Shown: positions 35,671 to 44,460 of the stretch, piece after piece | Layout of the letters: every line of letters begins with the position of its first letter | Position numbering within the stretch: position 1 is the first letter of the stretch | Assembly: GCF_014174155.1 (NCBI RefSeq) | Contig: NZ_JABEQM010000001.1 | Location: 372,001-436,000 of the forward strand | Direction: 5' to 3' | Length of the DNA: 64,000 bases | DNA from: Gluconacetobacter tumulisoli | Lineage (GTDB): Bacteria; Pseudomonadota; Alphaproteobacteria; Acetobacterales; Acetobacteraceae | Translations under genes and position numbers: made by a program | Notes under the pieces: model-generated | What the model was told of the DNA's origin: nothing | What the model saw: only the letters and a program-made list of their open reading frames with translations | Databases searched by the model: none

Positions 35671-36198
35671 ATGCGAAACAGTGCCGTGCTGCCCGTCGCC
35701 AAGGGGCGGGAAACAAATCGTGCCATGCTGCGTCGCGCTGGCGGGCTGATCGGGGCCTGCGTCCTGGGGATGGGGCTTTCGGGCTGCGTCGGGCCGACCG
35801 GTCCGGTCTACGGGCAATGGTCGGGGTACCAGTCGGATGGCGTCAGCGGATACGACCGCAACGTGAAGCTTGTCCTCGACGGCAGCCCTGGCGCGCGCGA
35901 GGGCGTGTATCACCTGCGGGTGACGCAGATTAATCCGACGGCGCAGCTGCAGGGGGCGTCCGGCGGGTATGCCGACGATCGCTGGGTGCTCAGCACTGTA
36001 AAGGCCAACGGCCGGACGTGGAGCCGCATCCACCTGCTGGGCGTGCCGAACGCGCAATATGCGACGTACGACATGCTGCCCGACCGTACGCTGGTGCCTG
36101 ACATCGGCGGCGAGAGCCCTGCCGCCTCCGAAAATTCGGCGATGGCCTATCGGCTGAGCGTCCAGTCGCCCGACATCTACGCCTACGGACGGATCTGA
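35671..36198 (+). CDS. Hypothetical lipoprotein
   Basis: 175 aa from the ATG at 35671, preceded by a GGAGGGA site. A basic N-terminus and hydrophobic stretch lead to the lipobox LSGC near residue 38, so the protein is probably a lipoprotein with an unusually long n-region (an inner methionine at MLRRAGG could be the true start). The mature part (GYDRNVKLVLDGSPGAREGVYHL, SRIHLLGVPNAQYATYD) is rich in beta-type sequence and is not a family I recognise. It converges with the methyltransferase gene. Confidence 0.65.
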   Translation: MRNSAVLPVAKGRETNRAMLRRAGGLIGACVLGMGLSGCVGPTGPVYGQWSGYQSDGVSGYDRNVKLVLDGSPGAREGVYHLRVTQINPTAQLQGASGGYADDRWVLSTVKANGRTWSRIHLLGVPNAQYATYDMLPDRTLVPDIGGESPAASENSAMAYRLSVQSPDIYAYGRI

Positions 36199-36202
36199 TC
36201 CG

Positions 36203-36862
36203 TCACGACGGGCGAACACGATAGAGCGTCGTCCGGCGCACCGTCCGGTCTTCCAGTTCCATGGTGGTGGGGATGTCGCGGGTCAGGAGGATGTCCAGCC
36301 CGTCGCGTGGCAAATAGGCGCGGCCGGGATCGGCGATCCAGACCTCTGCCGTGCGGGCGCAGCGCCGCAGCCAGGGCAGGATGTGTTGCGTCATCGGGTT
36401 TTCGTAGCACACATCCCCGCACAGGATCAGGTCCCAGCAGGCATCCGCGCCGACCAGGTCCGCCCCTGTGGCGGTGACGTCCACGCCATTGGCGTCCGCG
36501 TTCAGCGCGATGGCTGCCACCGCCAGGGGATCGATCTCCGCGGCCTCGACCGATGCCGCGCCGGCCCGGGCGCAGGCGATGGCCGCGATGCCGCATCCCG
36601 CCGCAAAATCCAGGACCCGCCGTCCGGCGACCAGGGCCGGATTGTCCAGGATGTGGCGGGCCAGCAACTGGCCGCCCGGCCAGGCGAAGGCCCAGAAGGG
36701 CGGTTCGATGTCGTTCTGCGCCAGCCAGGCCTCGCTCGCCTGCCAGACCGGGGTGATTTCGGTGGCGAGGTGAAGGGCGATTTCCGGGACCAGGAGGGAA
36801 TGGGCCAGCAGGGTGTGCCCCATGATGAAAGCCCGTGCGTCCGCGGGCTCGCGCGGGTTCAT
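36203..36862 (-). CDS. Class I SAM-dependent methyltransferase (ETFB-lysine methyltransferase-like)
   Basis: 219 aa. The SAM-binding motif I is VLDFAAGCGIAAIACARAG, followed by the acidic EAAEIDPLA and the GDVCYENP post-II region. FWAFAWPGGQLLARHIL before motif I is typical of the nicotinamide N-methyltransferase-like group that includes the bacterial methylase for the electron transfer flavoprotein beta subunit. The target is inferred. Its ATG overlaps the ubiA stop (ATGA), so the two are translationally coupled. Confidence 0.82.
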   Translation of the reverse strand: MNPREPADARAFIMGHTLLAHSLLVPEIALHLATEITPVWQASEAWLAQNDIEPPFWAFAWPGGQLLARHILDNPALVAGRRVLDFAAGCGIAAIACARAGAASVEAAEIDPLAVAAIALNADANGVDVTATGADLVGADACWDLILCGDVCYENPMTQHILPWLRRCARTAEVWIADPGRAYLPRDGLDILLTRDIPTTMELEDRTVRRTTLYRVRPS

Positions 36863-37809
36863 CGGCCGAGGAGCCCGGCCAGCAGCGCCAGCGCCACGGC
36901 CAGCCCGGTTTCGCGGTTGAAGCGGAACAGGGCCAGGCATCGTCCGGGATCGGCGACGTCCAGCCGCGCGACCTGCCAGGCCATCGCCGCCGCGGGCAGC
37001 AGCATCGCCGGCCAGAATCCGGGCCCAATGCCCCCTAGCCCCCCCGCTGCCAGCAGTGCGGCCAGTGACAGGGCATAGCACGCGCCGACGAAGCCGCGGG
37101 CCTGCCCGGCCCAGAGGCGGGATGTCGATTTCACCCCGATCCGCGCGTCTTCCTCCATGTCCTGGAAGCCGTAGATCGTATCGAAGCCCAGCTGCCACAG
37201 GATGGTGGCGGCATACAGGACCCCCCAGGCCGCGTCGATGCGGCCGGCCGCCGCGGTATAGCCCAGCGGGGCGCCGAAGCCGAAGGTGAATCCCATGACC
37301 AGCTGCGGCCACCAGGTCACCCGCTTGGCCAGGGGGTACAGCGCGACCAGCAGCAGCGACGACGCGCCCAGCAGGCGTGACAGCGGATTCAGGCACAGCA
37401 GGATCGCCAGCCCGATCGCCAGCAGGATCAGCAGGAAGAGCGCGGCCTGCCGCATCCGCAACGCGCCCGAGGCCAGCGGCCGTCCCGCCGTCCGGGCGAC
37501 GCGCCGGTCGATGTCGCGGTCCCACATGTCGTTCACCACGCATCCCGCGGCCCGCATCACAAGGCTGCCGACGCCGAACAGTACGATCAGCCGGATGCGT
37601 GCATGCGCGTCGACGCCATTTGCCAGCAGGATGCCCCACACGCCCGGCAGGAACAGAAGCCAGGTGCCGATCGGGCGGTCCAGCCGCGCAAGCAGCGCGT
37701 AGGGGCGGATCGCCGGCGGCAGCCTGCCGACCCACCCTTCGGCACGGATATCGGTGTGAGGTAGGGAACCGCTCAACGTCTGGGTCTCCGGCCGGAAATA
37801 TCCGGCCAT
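36859..37809 (-). CDS. ubiA: 4-hydroxybenzoate octaprenyltransferase
   Basis: 316 aa from ATG at 37809; in-frame GTG and TTG codons further upstream (37866, 37872) lack ribosome sites. Integral membrane prenyltransferase that attaches the polyprenyl chain to 4-hydroxybenzoate in ubiquinone synthesis. The first aspartate-rich motif NDMWDRDID (residues 93-101) and the second DMEEDARIGVKST bind the diphosphate through magnesium. LARLDRPIGTWLLFLPG starts the conserved part. Ubiquinone is the electron acceptor of the periplasmic dehydrogenases in this window. It is divergent from rsmE. Confidence 0.93.
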   Translation of the reverse strand: MAGYFRPETQTLSGSLPHTDIRAEGWVGRLPPAIRPYALLARLDRPIGTWLLFLPGVWGILLANGVDAHARIRLIVLFGVGSLVMRAAGCVVNDMWDRDIDRRVARTAGRPLASGALRMRQAALFLLILLAIGLAILLCLNPLSRLLGASSLLLVALYPLAKRVTWWPQLVMGFTFGFGAPLGYTAAAGRIDAAWGVLYAATILWQLGFDTIYGFQDMEEDARIGVKSTSRLWAGQARGFVGACYALSLAALLAAGGLGGIGPGFWPAMLLPAAAMAWQVARLDVADPGRCLALFRFNRETGLAVALALLAGLLGR

Positions 37810-37923
37810 GACGCCGGATCGCAAGGCTGCTAAGGCCCGGGTGTGATGGGCCGGATGGTTCGTCACGGTCAAGGGGGATCAGCCGTCGCCGGACGGCGGT
37901 GCGTGCAGGAGTATTGGATTGGC

Positions 37924-38706
37924 ATGAAGGATTGTCCCCGCCTGTTCGTGGACCCCGCGACGCAGCCGCCGATGCAGGACGGCGCGATCCTGGACCTGAT
38001 GCCGGCGCACGCGCATTATCTGGGCACGGTGCTGCGGCTGGGGGCAGGGGACGAGGTCGCCCTGTTCAATGCGCGCGACGGGGAATGGCTGGCACGAATC
38101 GAGGCGATCCGCCGCGATCGCGGGCAGGTGCGCCTGCACCGCCAGGTCCGGCCGCCGACCATCGGGCCGGAAGAGGCCGCGACCGGTCCGGTTCTGCTGT
38201 TCGCACCGCTGAAGCGGGATGCGACAGACCTTGTCATCCGCATGGGTACGGAACTGGGGGTCGGGCGTTTCCTGCCCGTCCTGACCGAGCGGACCAACAC
38301 CCACCGGGTGAACGGCGCGCGTCTTGCCGCCATCGCCGTCGAGGCGGCCGAACAATGCGAACGCCTGGATGTGCCGGAGGTCGAGGGACCGCTTCCCCTG
38401 GTCGATCGCCTGGCGGCATGGCCGCAGGGGCGACGCCTGTTCGTCGCCGCCGAACGGCCCGCGCAGCGGGACGGGGCGGCGGACGTCGATGCTGCCCGCG
38501 ACGAGGGGCCGCGTGACGGCGACGGGCTGCTGGTCGGGCCGGAGGGCGGATTTTCCGCCGCCGAGGTGGCTCTGTTGCGTTCGCGGCCGTTTGTTACGAT
38601 GATCTCGCTCGGGCCGCGCATCCTGCGCGCGGACACGGCGGTGGCATGCGGCCTGTCCCTGATGGGGGCTGGTTTCCGCCGCGCGTCTGGTGCAGGGTCG
38701 CGCTGA
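37924..38706 (+). CDS. rsmE: 16S rRNA (uracil(1498)-N(3))-methyltransferase
   Basis: 260 aa from ATG at 37924, where homology begins (MKDCPRLFVDP). The N-terminal PUA-like domain has HYLGTVLRLGAGDEVALFNARDGEW. The C-terminal SPOUT domain has RMGTELGVGRFLPVLTERT, EAAEQCERLDVPEV and the knot motifs LLVGPEGGFSAAEVALL and ISLGPRILRADTAV. It methylates U1498 of 16S rRNA in the assembled 30S subunit. gshA follows after 79 bp, an arrangement I recall from other alphaproteobacteria. Confidence 0.94.
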   Translation: MKDCPRLFVDPATQPPMQDGAILDLMPAHAHYLGTVLRLGAGDEVALFNARDGEWLARIEAIRRDRGQVRLHRQVRPPTIGPEEAATGPVLLFAPLKRDATDLVIRMGTELGVGRFLPVLTERTNTHRVNGARLAAIAVEAAEQCERLDVPEVEGPLPLVDRLAAWPQGRRLFVAAERPAQRDGAADVDAARDEGPRDGDGLLVGPEGGFSAAEVALLRSRPFVTMISLGPRILRADTAVACGLSLMGAGFRRASGAGSR

Positions 38707-38785
38707 CTGCCGGTCGGCCCCGGCCGGCGTTCGTCCGGTCGGCCGATCGGTTATTTTTCTGTCTCTGAGGACTTTTCCGAAACCC

Positions 38786-40198
38786 ATGTCGAATCCCGGC
38801 GAGCAAGATATCACCCCGATCGAATCGGTGACCCAATTGGCCGCCCTGCTGGCGGAGGGGGGCAAGCCGCGCGATCGCTGGCGGATCGGGACCGAGCATG
38901 AGAAATTCGGCTTTGTCCGCCCCGAGGCCGCCGGTCCCGGCCGCGCCGCCTGGATGCCGCCGGCCTACAGCCCCGATGGGATCGCCGAGATCCTGGCCGA
39001 CCTGCGCCGCCAGGGCGACGGGGGGGAATGGGAAGGGATCTTCGACAAGGGGAACCTGATCGGGCTGAAGGGGATCGGGCCGGAACGCGGCGGTTCGGTC
39101 TCGCTGGAACCGGCCGGGCAGTTTGAATTGTCGGGTGCGCCGCTGGCCAGCCTGCATGACACCGGGCACGAGATGGCGCGGCATTTCGAGGCGATCCGTC
39201 CGATTTCCCGGTCGCTGGGGGTGGGATTCGCGCCGCTGGGCTTTCACCCTACGGCGCGTCGGGCGGACATGCCGTGGATGCCCAAGAGCCGGTACGCCAT
39301 CATGCGGGCCTACATGCCCAAGGTCGGGTCGCTGGGCCTGGATATGATGCAGCGGACCTGCACCGTGCAGGTCAATCTGGATTTCGCGTCCGAGGCGGAC
39401 ATGCTCCGCAAATTGCGGGTGTCCCTGGCGTTGCAGCCCGTGGCGACGGCGCTGTTCGCCAATTCCCCGTTCCATGAGGGCAAGCCCAACGGCTTCCTGT
39501 CCAATCGTGCGCAGGTCTGGACCGATACCGACAACGCGCGGTCGGGGATGCCGGCCGCCTTCTTCGGGGCCGATTTCGGGTTCGAGCCCTATGTCGAGTG
39601 GCTGCTGGACGTGCCGATGTATTTCATCGTGCGCGACGGGGTGGTCCTGGACGTAGCGGGGCGGTCGTTCCGGGCCTGGATGAACGGCGACCGCCAGGAC
39701 GGGCTGGAAGGCCTGACGCCGACGGTCGGCGATTTCGAGGATCATATGACGACGGCGTTCACCGACGTCCGCCTGAAGCGTTTCCTGGAAATGCGCGGCG
39801 CCGATGCCGGATCGCCGGAGATGATGATGGCGCAATCGGCCCTGTGGGTCGGGCTGCTGTATGACGACGCCGCCTTGGCCGCTGCCGACGCCCTGGTCCG
39901 CGAACAGGCGTGGGAAGAATATGCCGGCCTGCGGGCCGTCGTGCCCCGTCTTGGGCTGGACGCCCCATGGGCAGGCGGCTGCGCTCGCGATCTGGCCCGC
40001 CGCATGGTCGATATCGCGGCAGGGGGGCTGCGCGCGCGCGCGCTGACCGATGCGGCCGAGCGGGATGAGAGCCGTTTCCTGGAACCGCTGCACGAAATCG
40101 CGGCCGGTGGCCCGACGCAGGCCGAGCGGTGGCTGGCATTGTATCACGGAGCATGGAACGGCGACGTGAACCGGATCTTCGCCGAAGCCGCGATCTGA
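38786..40198 (+). CDS. gshA: Glutamate--cysteine ligase (plant / alphaproteobacterial type)
   Basis: 470 aa from ATG at 38786. GTEHEKFGF is the ATP-grasp-like start of the GCS2/plant-type gamma-glutamylcysteine synthetase; further motifs are SLEPAGQFELSGAPL, MPKSRYAIMRAYMPKVG, TCTVQVNLDF and FANSPFHEGKPNG. It makes gamma-glutamylcysteine, the first and rate-limiting step of glutathione synthesis, in the cytoplasm. The longer open frame upstream lacks homology. A membrane ferritin gene follows 241 bp later on the same strand. Confidence 0.94.
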   Translation: MSNPGEQDITPIESVTQLAALLAEGGKPRDRWRIGTEHEKFGFVRPEAAGPGRAAWMPPAYSPDGIAEILADLRRQGDGGEWEGIFDKGNLIGLKGIGPERGGSVSLEPAGQFELSGAPLASLHDTGHEMARHFEAIRPISRSLGVGFAPLGFHPTARRADMPWMPKSRYAIMRAYMPKVGSLGLDMMQRTCTVQVNLDFASEADMLRKLRVSLALQPVATALFANSPFHEGKPNGFLSNRAQVWTDTDNARSGMPAAFFGADFGFEPYVEWLLDVPMYFIVRDGVVLDVAGRSFRAWMNGDRQDGLEGLTPTVGDFEDHMTTAFTDVRLKRFLEMRGADAGSPEMMMAQSALWVGLLYDDAALAAADALVREQAWEEYAGLRAVVPRLGLDAPWAGGCARDLARRMVDIAAGGLRARALTDAAERDESRFLEPLHEIAAGGPTQAERWLALYHGAWNGDVNRIFAEAAI

Positions 40199-40439
40199 GC
40201 GGCGGGCCCTCGCGCGCCGGAGTCCGGTTTCAGCCAGGCTCGGTGCCGCACGCCTTTTTGGTATTTTTGCCATTCCCTGATCAGGGCAACGGAATTCGTC
40301 ACTGCGAGGCCTGGCCTTCTGGCGGGGATTGCGTCTTTTGTGTGCGGTGACATTTTGATTTTCCTTGCTGATAACGCGAACAATTCTCACGGTATCGAAA
40401 TGTCTTGAGTCGGCGGGGCGGCCTCGGCATACAGACGCC

Positions 40440-41399
40440 ATGCGGAAATTCACGACCCTGAGCGATCAGGACATCCTCGCACTCGCCATTTCGAACGAGG
40501 AAGAGGACGCGCGGATCTATGCCGATTTCGCGTATGCTCTGCGTGAAAACTATCCTGATACCGCCAATATTTTTACCGACATGGCGAAAGAGGAGGACGC
40601 GCACCGGCGCGACCTGATCGACCTCTATGTCCGGCGGTTCGGCACGCATATCCCGCTGGTCCGTCGGCAGGACATTGCCGGTTTCATGGTGCGCCGCCCC
40701 GCCTGGCAGGTGCAGGGGCTGGGGATCGACGCCGTGCGCCGCCACGCCCGGCAGATGGAAATGGACGCCGCGCGGTTCTATCGCCAGGCGGCGCTGCGCA
40801 CGACCGACGCGGCGACACGCAAATTGCTGGGCGACCTGGCGGTGGCCGAGGACCGGCACGAACAGGCTGCCGGAGTCATCGAACTCAACCGCCTGCCCGC
40901 CAGCAAGCGCGAGGACGAGGACGAAGGCGCGCGCCGCCGCTTCATCCTGCAGGTGATCCAGCCCGGGCTGGTCGGGTTGATGGACGGATCGGTCTCGACC
41001 CTGGCCCCGGTCTTCGCCGCTGCGTTCGCGACGCATCAGCCGTGGGAAGCCTTCCTGGTCGGGATCGCGGCGTCGGTCGGCGCCGGTATTTCCATGGGCT
41101 TTGCCGAGGCGCTGTCGGACGACGGCAAGCTGTCCGGCCGGGGGGCGCCGCTGCTGCGCGGGCTTGTCTGCGGCCTGATGACAACGGCAGGCGGCATCGG
41201 CCATACCATCCCGTTCCTGATCGGGGATTTTTCGCTCGCGATGCTGATCGCCATCGTGGTGGTGGTGGCGGAATTGTTCGTGATCTCATGGGTGCGGTGG
41301 CGGTACCAGGAGACGCCGTTCGGATCGGCGATCGTGCAGATCGTCATCGGCGGCGCGCTGGTCTTCGCCGCCGGTATCCTGATCGGTTCGGCGGGATAG
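40440..41399 (+). CDS. mbfA: Membrane-bound ferritin / iron exporter, MbfA type
   Basis: 319 aa. The N-terminal half (1-150) is an erythrin/rubrerythrin-like four-helix bundle with diiron ligands in SNEEEDARIYADFA, KEEDAHRRDL, HARQMEMDAARFY and AEDRHEQAA. The C-terminal half has five predicted membrane helices of the VIT1/CCC1 iron transporter type (PGLVGLMDGSVSTLAPVFAAAF, GISMGFAEALSDDG). In Bradyrhizobium and Agrobacterium MbfA exports iron and protects from peroxide, under Irr control. The same role is likely here. The ATG at 40440 is chosen because MRKFTTLSDQDILALA matches the family start. Confidence 0.88.
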   Translation: MRKFTTLSDQDILALAISNEEEDARIYADFAYALRENYPDTANIFTDMAKEEDAHRRDLIDLYVRRFGTHIPLVRRQDIAGFMVRRPAWQVQGLGIDAVRRHARQMEMDAARFYRQAALRTTDAATRKLLGDLAVAEDRHEQAAGVIELNRLPASKREDEDEGARRRFILQVIQPGLVGLMDGSVSTLAPVFAAAFATHQPWEAFLVGIAASVGAGISMGFAEALSDDGKLSGRGAPLLRGLVCGLMTTAGGIGHTIPFLIGDFSLAMLIAIVVVVAELFVISWVRWRYQETPFGSAIVQIVIGGALVFAAGILIGSAG

Positions 41400-41437
41400 G
41401 GTGGATCGCGCTCGGGCACCGCACGCCCGACGGGATG

Positions 41438-42880
41438 CTATGATCGGTCGACCGCCGCGCGGATATGCCGCGCCGCGCGATCGGCCCCGTCGTCGGTCGC
41501 GCTCGCGATGCCCAGCAGCAGCCCTGGCCGCGCGGGGCCCAGATGGAAATCCGACAGGGCGCGGATCGCCAGTCCGCGCGCATTCAGTGCGCGGACGACA
41601 GCACGATCGTCCATCGCCGGGTTGGTGAACCACGCGGCAAGCTGAAGCCCGCCTTCGCCGGTGCCGGGGGTGAGGATGTCGGCGCAGTGCCGGCGCAGTG
41701 CCGCGACGGTGGCGGCCATCCGTGCGGCATACAGCGCACCCATCCGGCGCACATGTGCCCGCAGATGCCCGTCATTCAGGAAATCGGCCAGCGCGAGCTG
41801 GACATGGACCGGCACCGCCGTGCCGCGCATCCGCAATGCGGCGGCCACCCGGGGGGCCAGCCAGGCCGGCAGGATCGCGTAGGCGACATGCAGCCCCGGC
41901 ACCAGGATTTTTGAAAATGTGCCCAGATAGGCCACGGATTCCGTCCGATCGATGCCCTGCAAGGCGGCGATGGGGCGCGATCCGTACTGGAATTCACTGT
42001 CGTAATCGTCCTCCAGGATCACCGCGCCGCTGGCCTGCGCCGCGCCCAGCACCGCGAGCCGGCGCTGCAGCGTCATGGTGGCGCCGGTCGGGTATTGATG
42101 CGACGGCGTCACCGAAATCAGGCGGGGCGGCGGGCCGTCCGCCCGCGCCACGTCCATGCCGTGTGCGTCGCACGCGACCGGCACCAGCCGCGCCCCCGCC
42201 GCGCGCAGCAGCGCATGGGACGTGGGATAGCCCGGGTCCTCGACCCAGGCGACGTCGCTGCCCGGCGTGCCCGGATGCTGCAGGACGACGCGGGCGATTA
42301 CGTCGATGGCCATGCGGGTCGACGGCACGACGACGACCCGGTCCACTGTCGCGACGACGCCGCGCGTGACCGCGACATGGGACAGGATGGCGGCGCGCAG
42401 TTCCGGCGTCCCGGCCGCGAGGCCGTAGCCCAGTTCGACCGTCCGGCCTGAACGGGCCCGCGCGCCCAGGCAGCGGGCCCATGCGGCATGGGGAAAGGAT
42501 GTCAGATCCGGCAGGCCGGGCTGGAACGCACCCGGTGCCGGGTTGTCTGGCGAAAGGGATTGCCCCGGCGGCGGGGATTCGGCCTTGGCGGCACGCCCGT
42601 GCGGCGGCGGGGATGGCAGGGCGGCGATGCGCGTCGCCGACCCGCCGCGGGCCTCCAGGAATCCCTCGGCGCGCAAGCGTTCGTAGGCCTGCACGATCGT
42701 CGATCGCGCGAGGCCCAGCGCCGCGGCCAGCGCCCGGCTGGACGGCAGGCGATCGCCCGCGGCGAACTGGCCGCCCAGGATCCGGTCGCGAATCGTGCGA
42801 TGGATCTGTGCCTCCAGCGCGCCGGCGCTCCGGTCCAGCACCAGCCAGGCGGCCGGCGTGCGCGTCGTGTCCTGTGCCAC
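41438..42880 (-). CDS. MocR/PdxR-type PLP-dependent transcriptional regulator
   Basis: 480 aa from GTG at 42880, which has a GGAAGGA site; the frame opens further up to a GTG at 42955, but that would cover the likely operator. Domains: GntR winged helix (about 30-95; IRDRILGGQFAAGDRLPSSRALAAALGLARSTIVQAYERL), linker, then a fold-I aminotransferase-like domain with the PLP lysine in GTFSKILVPG and EDDYDSEF. Members sense PLP or amino acids and usually control a divergent gene. Here that is an FMN-binding, PNPOx-like protein, which supports a link to vitamin B6. The aminotransferase domain is probably regulatory, not catalytic. Confidence 0.87.
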   Translation of the reverse strand: MAQDTTRTPAAWLVLDRSAGALEAQIHRTIRDRILGGQFAAGDRLPSSRALAAALGLARSTIVQAYERLRAEGFLEARGGSATRIAALPSPPPHGRAAKAESPPPGQSLSPDNPAPGAFQPGLPDLTSFPHAAWARCLGARARSGRTVELGYGLAAGTPELRAAILSHVAVTRGVVATVDRVVVVPSTRMAIDVIARVVLQHPGTPGSDVAWVEDPGYPTSHALLRAAGARLVPVACDAHGMDVARADGPPPRLISVTPSHQYPTGATMTLQRRLAVLGAAQASGAVILEDDYDSEFQYGSRPIAALQGIDRTESVAYLGTFSKILVPGLHVAYAILPAWLAPRVAAALRMRGTAVPVHVQLALADFLNDGHLRAHVRRMGALYAARMAATVAALRRHCADILTPGTGEGGLQLAAWFTNPAMDDRAVVRALNARGLAIRALSDFHLGPARPGLLLGIASATDDGADRAARHIRAAVDRS

Positions 42881-42905
42881 GAAAGACGGGATCCTTCCGA
42901 TGAAA

Positions 42906-42916
42906 CTGGTCTGGTC
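42906..42916. promoter_or_regulatory. Tandem CTGGT motif between the MocR gene and its divergent partner
   Basis: CTGGT occurs twice in direct tandem (42906-42915, then C), within an AT-rich spot (AAACTGGTCTGGTCAAAAT). MocR regulators often bind short direct repeats in such divergent gaps. The site lies 26 bp from the proposed regulator start and 78 bp from the partner start. Confidence 0.4.
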
Positions 42917-42993
42917 AAAATCGTCCAGGTGGACGTTCCCGGCAGACCGTTCCACACGGCAGCATGATGAAGCAACAGGCAGGAGCCTCCCCG

Positions 42994-43677
42994 ATGTCCG
43001 ATCCCGTTTCCCCGCAGCCGGATTCCTATCCCGTCACCGAACGCAACCGGGTCCGCCGGGAGCATGAGCGGGGCAGCTACGCGCATGCCGATGTCCATGC
43101 CATCCTGGACGCGACGCCGGTGTGCCATGTGGGCTACGTCATCGATGGGGCGCCCTATGTCACGCCGACCCTGCATTGGCGCGTGGGAAACCGCGTGTAC
43201 TGGCACGGGTCGGCGGCCAGCCGCTTCCTGCGCGCGGCCGAGGGCACGCGGGTCTGCCTGACATGCACCCTGATGGATGGCTACGTGATGGCGCGGTCGG
43301 CCTTCCACCATTCGGTCAATTACCGCTCGGCGATGGTCTTCGGCACGGCCCGGCGGCTGGAGGGCGGGGACGAGATCACCACCGCCCTGCGCGACATGGT
43401 CGAGGATCTGTTCCCCGGCCGCTGGGACACGCTGCGTCCGATGACGGCGCAGGAGTTGAAGGCGACCGCCGTGCTGTGGATGGACATCGAGGAGGCCAGC
43501 GCCAAGACGCGTTCGGGGCCGCCCGGCGATACCGCCGAGGCCGAGGTGCCGGTCTGGGCCGGGGTGCTGCCGATGCGCACGGTGCTGGATGCGCCGCAGG
43601 GGGCGCCGGAACTGCCGCCGGGGATCGAGCTGCCGCCCGGGCTGGCGGCGCTGGTGGCCTCGGGCGGCCTGCGCTGA
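42994..43677 (+). CDS. Pyridoxamine 5'-phosphate oxidase family FMN-binding protein
   Basis: 227 aa from ATG at 42994 with an AGGAG site. A split-barrel FMN-binding fold is indicated by HAILDATPVCHVGYVIDGAPYVTPTLHWRVGNRVYWHGSA... and the later SAFHHSVNYRSAMVFGTAR, which resemble the NimA/flavin-nucleotide-binding branch, not the canonical PdxH. The true PdxH is encoded at 61569-62168, so this protein has another role, possibly detoxifying or B6-related. It is divergent from the MocR regulator and very likely its target. Confidence 0.83.
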   Translation: MSDPVSPQPDSYPVTERNRVRREHERGSYAHADVHAILDATPVCHVGYVIDGAPYVTPTLHWRVGNRVYWHGSAASRFLRAAEGTRVCLTCTLMDGYVMARSAFHHSVNYRSAMVFGTARRLEGGDEITTALRDMVEDLFPGRWDTLRPMTAQELKATAVLWMDIEEASAKTRSGPPGDTAEAEVPVWAGVLPMRTVLDAPQGAPELPPGIELPPGLAALVASGGLR

Positions 43678-43785
43678 ATCGTCCCGGACGGACGGTCCGG
43701 AACGCCTTGATCTTGCCGGAATGATCGGGCAACGAGGAGAGGCCGGAGGACCCGCCGGCAGCCCGCTTGTGCCCGATCGGACCCC

Positions 43786-44460
43786 ATGACGCGACAGCCT
43801 CGTCCTTCAAAACAATTCCTGCGGCCCGTGCGGCTTGCGGCCGGCCTGCTGGCCGGTCTGGCCGTCCTGGCCTGTCCCGCGGTGCTGCCCGCCGCCCGGG
43901 CGCAGACGGCCGCGGCGCTGGCCCTGTCGCCATCGGACCGGGGATGGGTCGGGCGGGTCCAGGCCTATCTGAACGGCATCACGACGCTGGAGGCCCAGTT
44001 CCAGCAACTGGCCCCCGACGGCAAGCGGACGACTGGCACCGCGTGGCTCAACCGGCCGGGCCGCATGCGCTTCGAATACGACAAGCCCAGCCCGCTGCTG
44101 CTGGTGGCCAATCATGGCCAGGTTGTCTTCAACGACAGCCAGCTCGGCCAGACCACGACGATCCCGCTGGACAAGACGCCGCTGGGTCTGCTGCTGCGGC
44201 CCGACCTGCAACTCTCGGGCGATGTGACCGTTACCGGTTTCACGCATGCCAATGGGCTGGTGCAGGTCACGCTGGCGCGGACCGCGTCGCCCGGGGACGG
44301 GAGCCTGACGCTGGTGTTTCATGACAATCCGCTGGCCCTGCGCTCTTGGAGCGTCGTCGATGCCCAAGGACAGGAAACCCGCGTCGACCTGTTCAATGTC
44401 CGCCTCGGCGGGGGGCCGCAGCCCGACGGCCTGTTCGATACGGATATCGGCGATCAGTAA
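43786..44460 (+). CDS. lolA: Outer membrane lipoprotein carrier protein LolA-like
   Basis: 224 aa. A signal peptide of about 40 residues (LAAGLLAGLAVLACPAVLPAARAQ) precedes the LolA domain: VQAYLNGITTLEAQFQQLAPDG, TGTAWLNRPGRMRFEYDKPSPLLLVANHG and WSVVDAQGQETRVDLFNV. LolA carries lipoproteins across the periplasm to LolB. ftsK, its usual neighbour in other bacteria, is not here. Its stop codon overlaps the end of rsmI on the opposite strand by 7 bp. A sequence this divergent can also belong to LolA-like proteins in glycolipid transport. Confidence 0.83.
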   Translation: MTRQPRPSKQFLRPVRLAAGLLAGLAVLACPAVLPAARAQTAAALALSPSDRGWVGRVQAYLNGITTLEAQFQQLAPDGKRTTGTAWLNRPGRMRFEYDKPSPLLLVANHGQVVFNDSQLGQTTTIPLDKTPLGLLLRPDLQLSGDVTVTGFTHANGLVQVTLARTASPGDGSLTLVFHDNPLALRSWSVVDAQGQETRVDLFNVRLGGGPQPDGLFDTDIGDQ

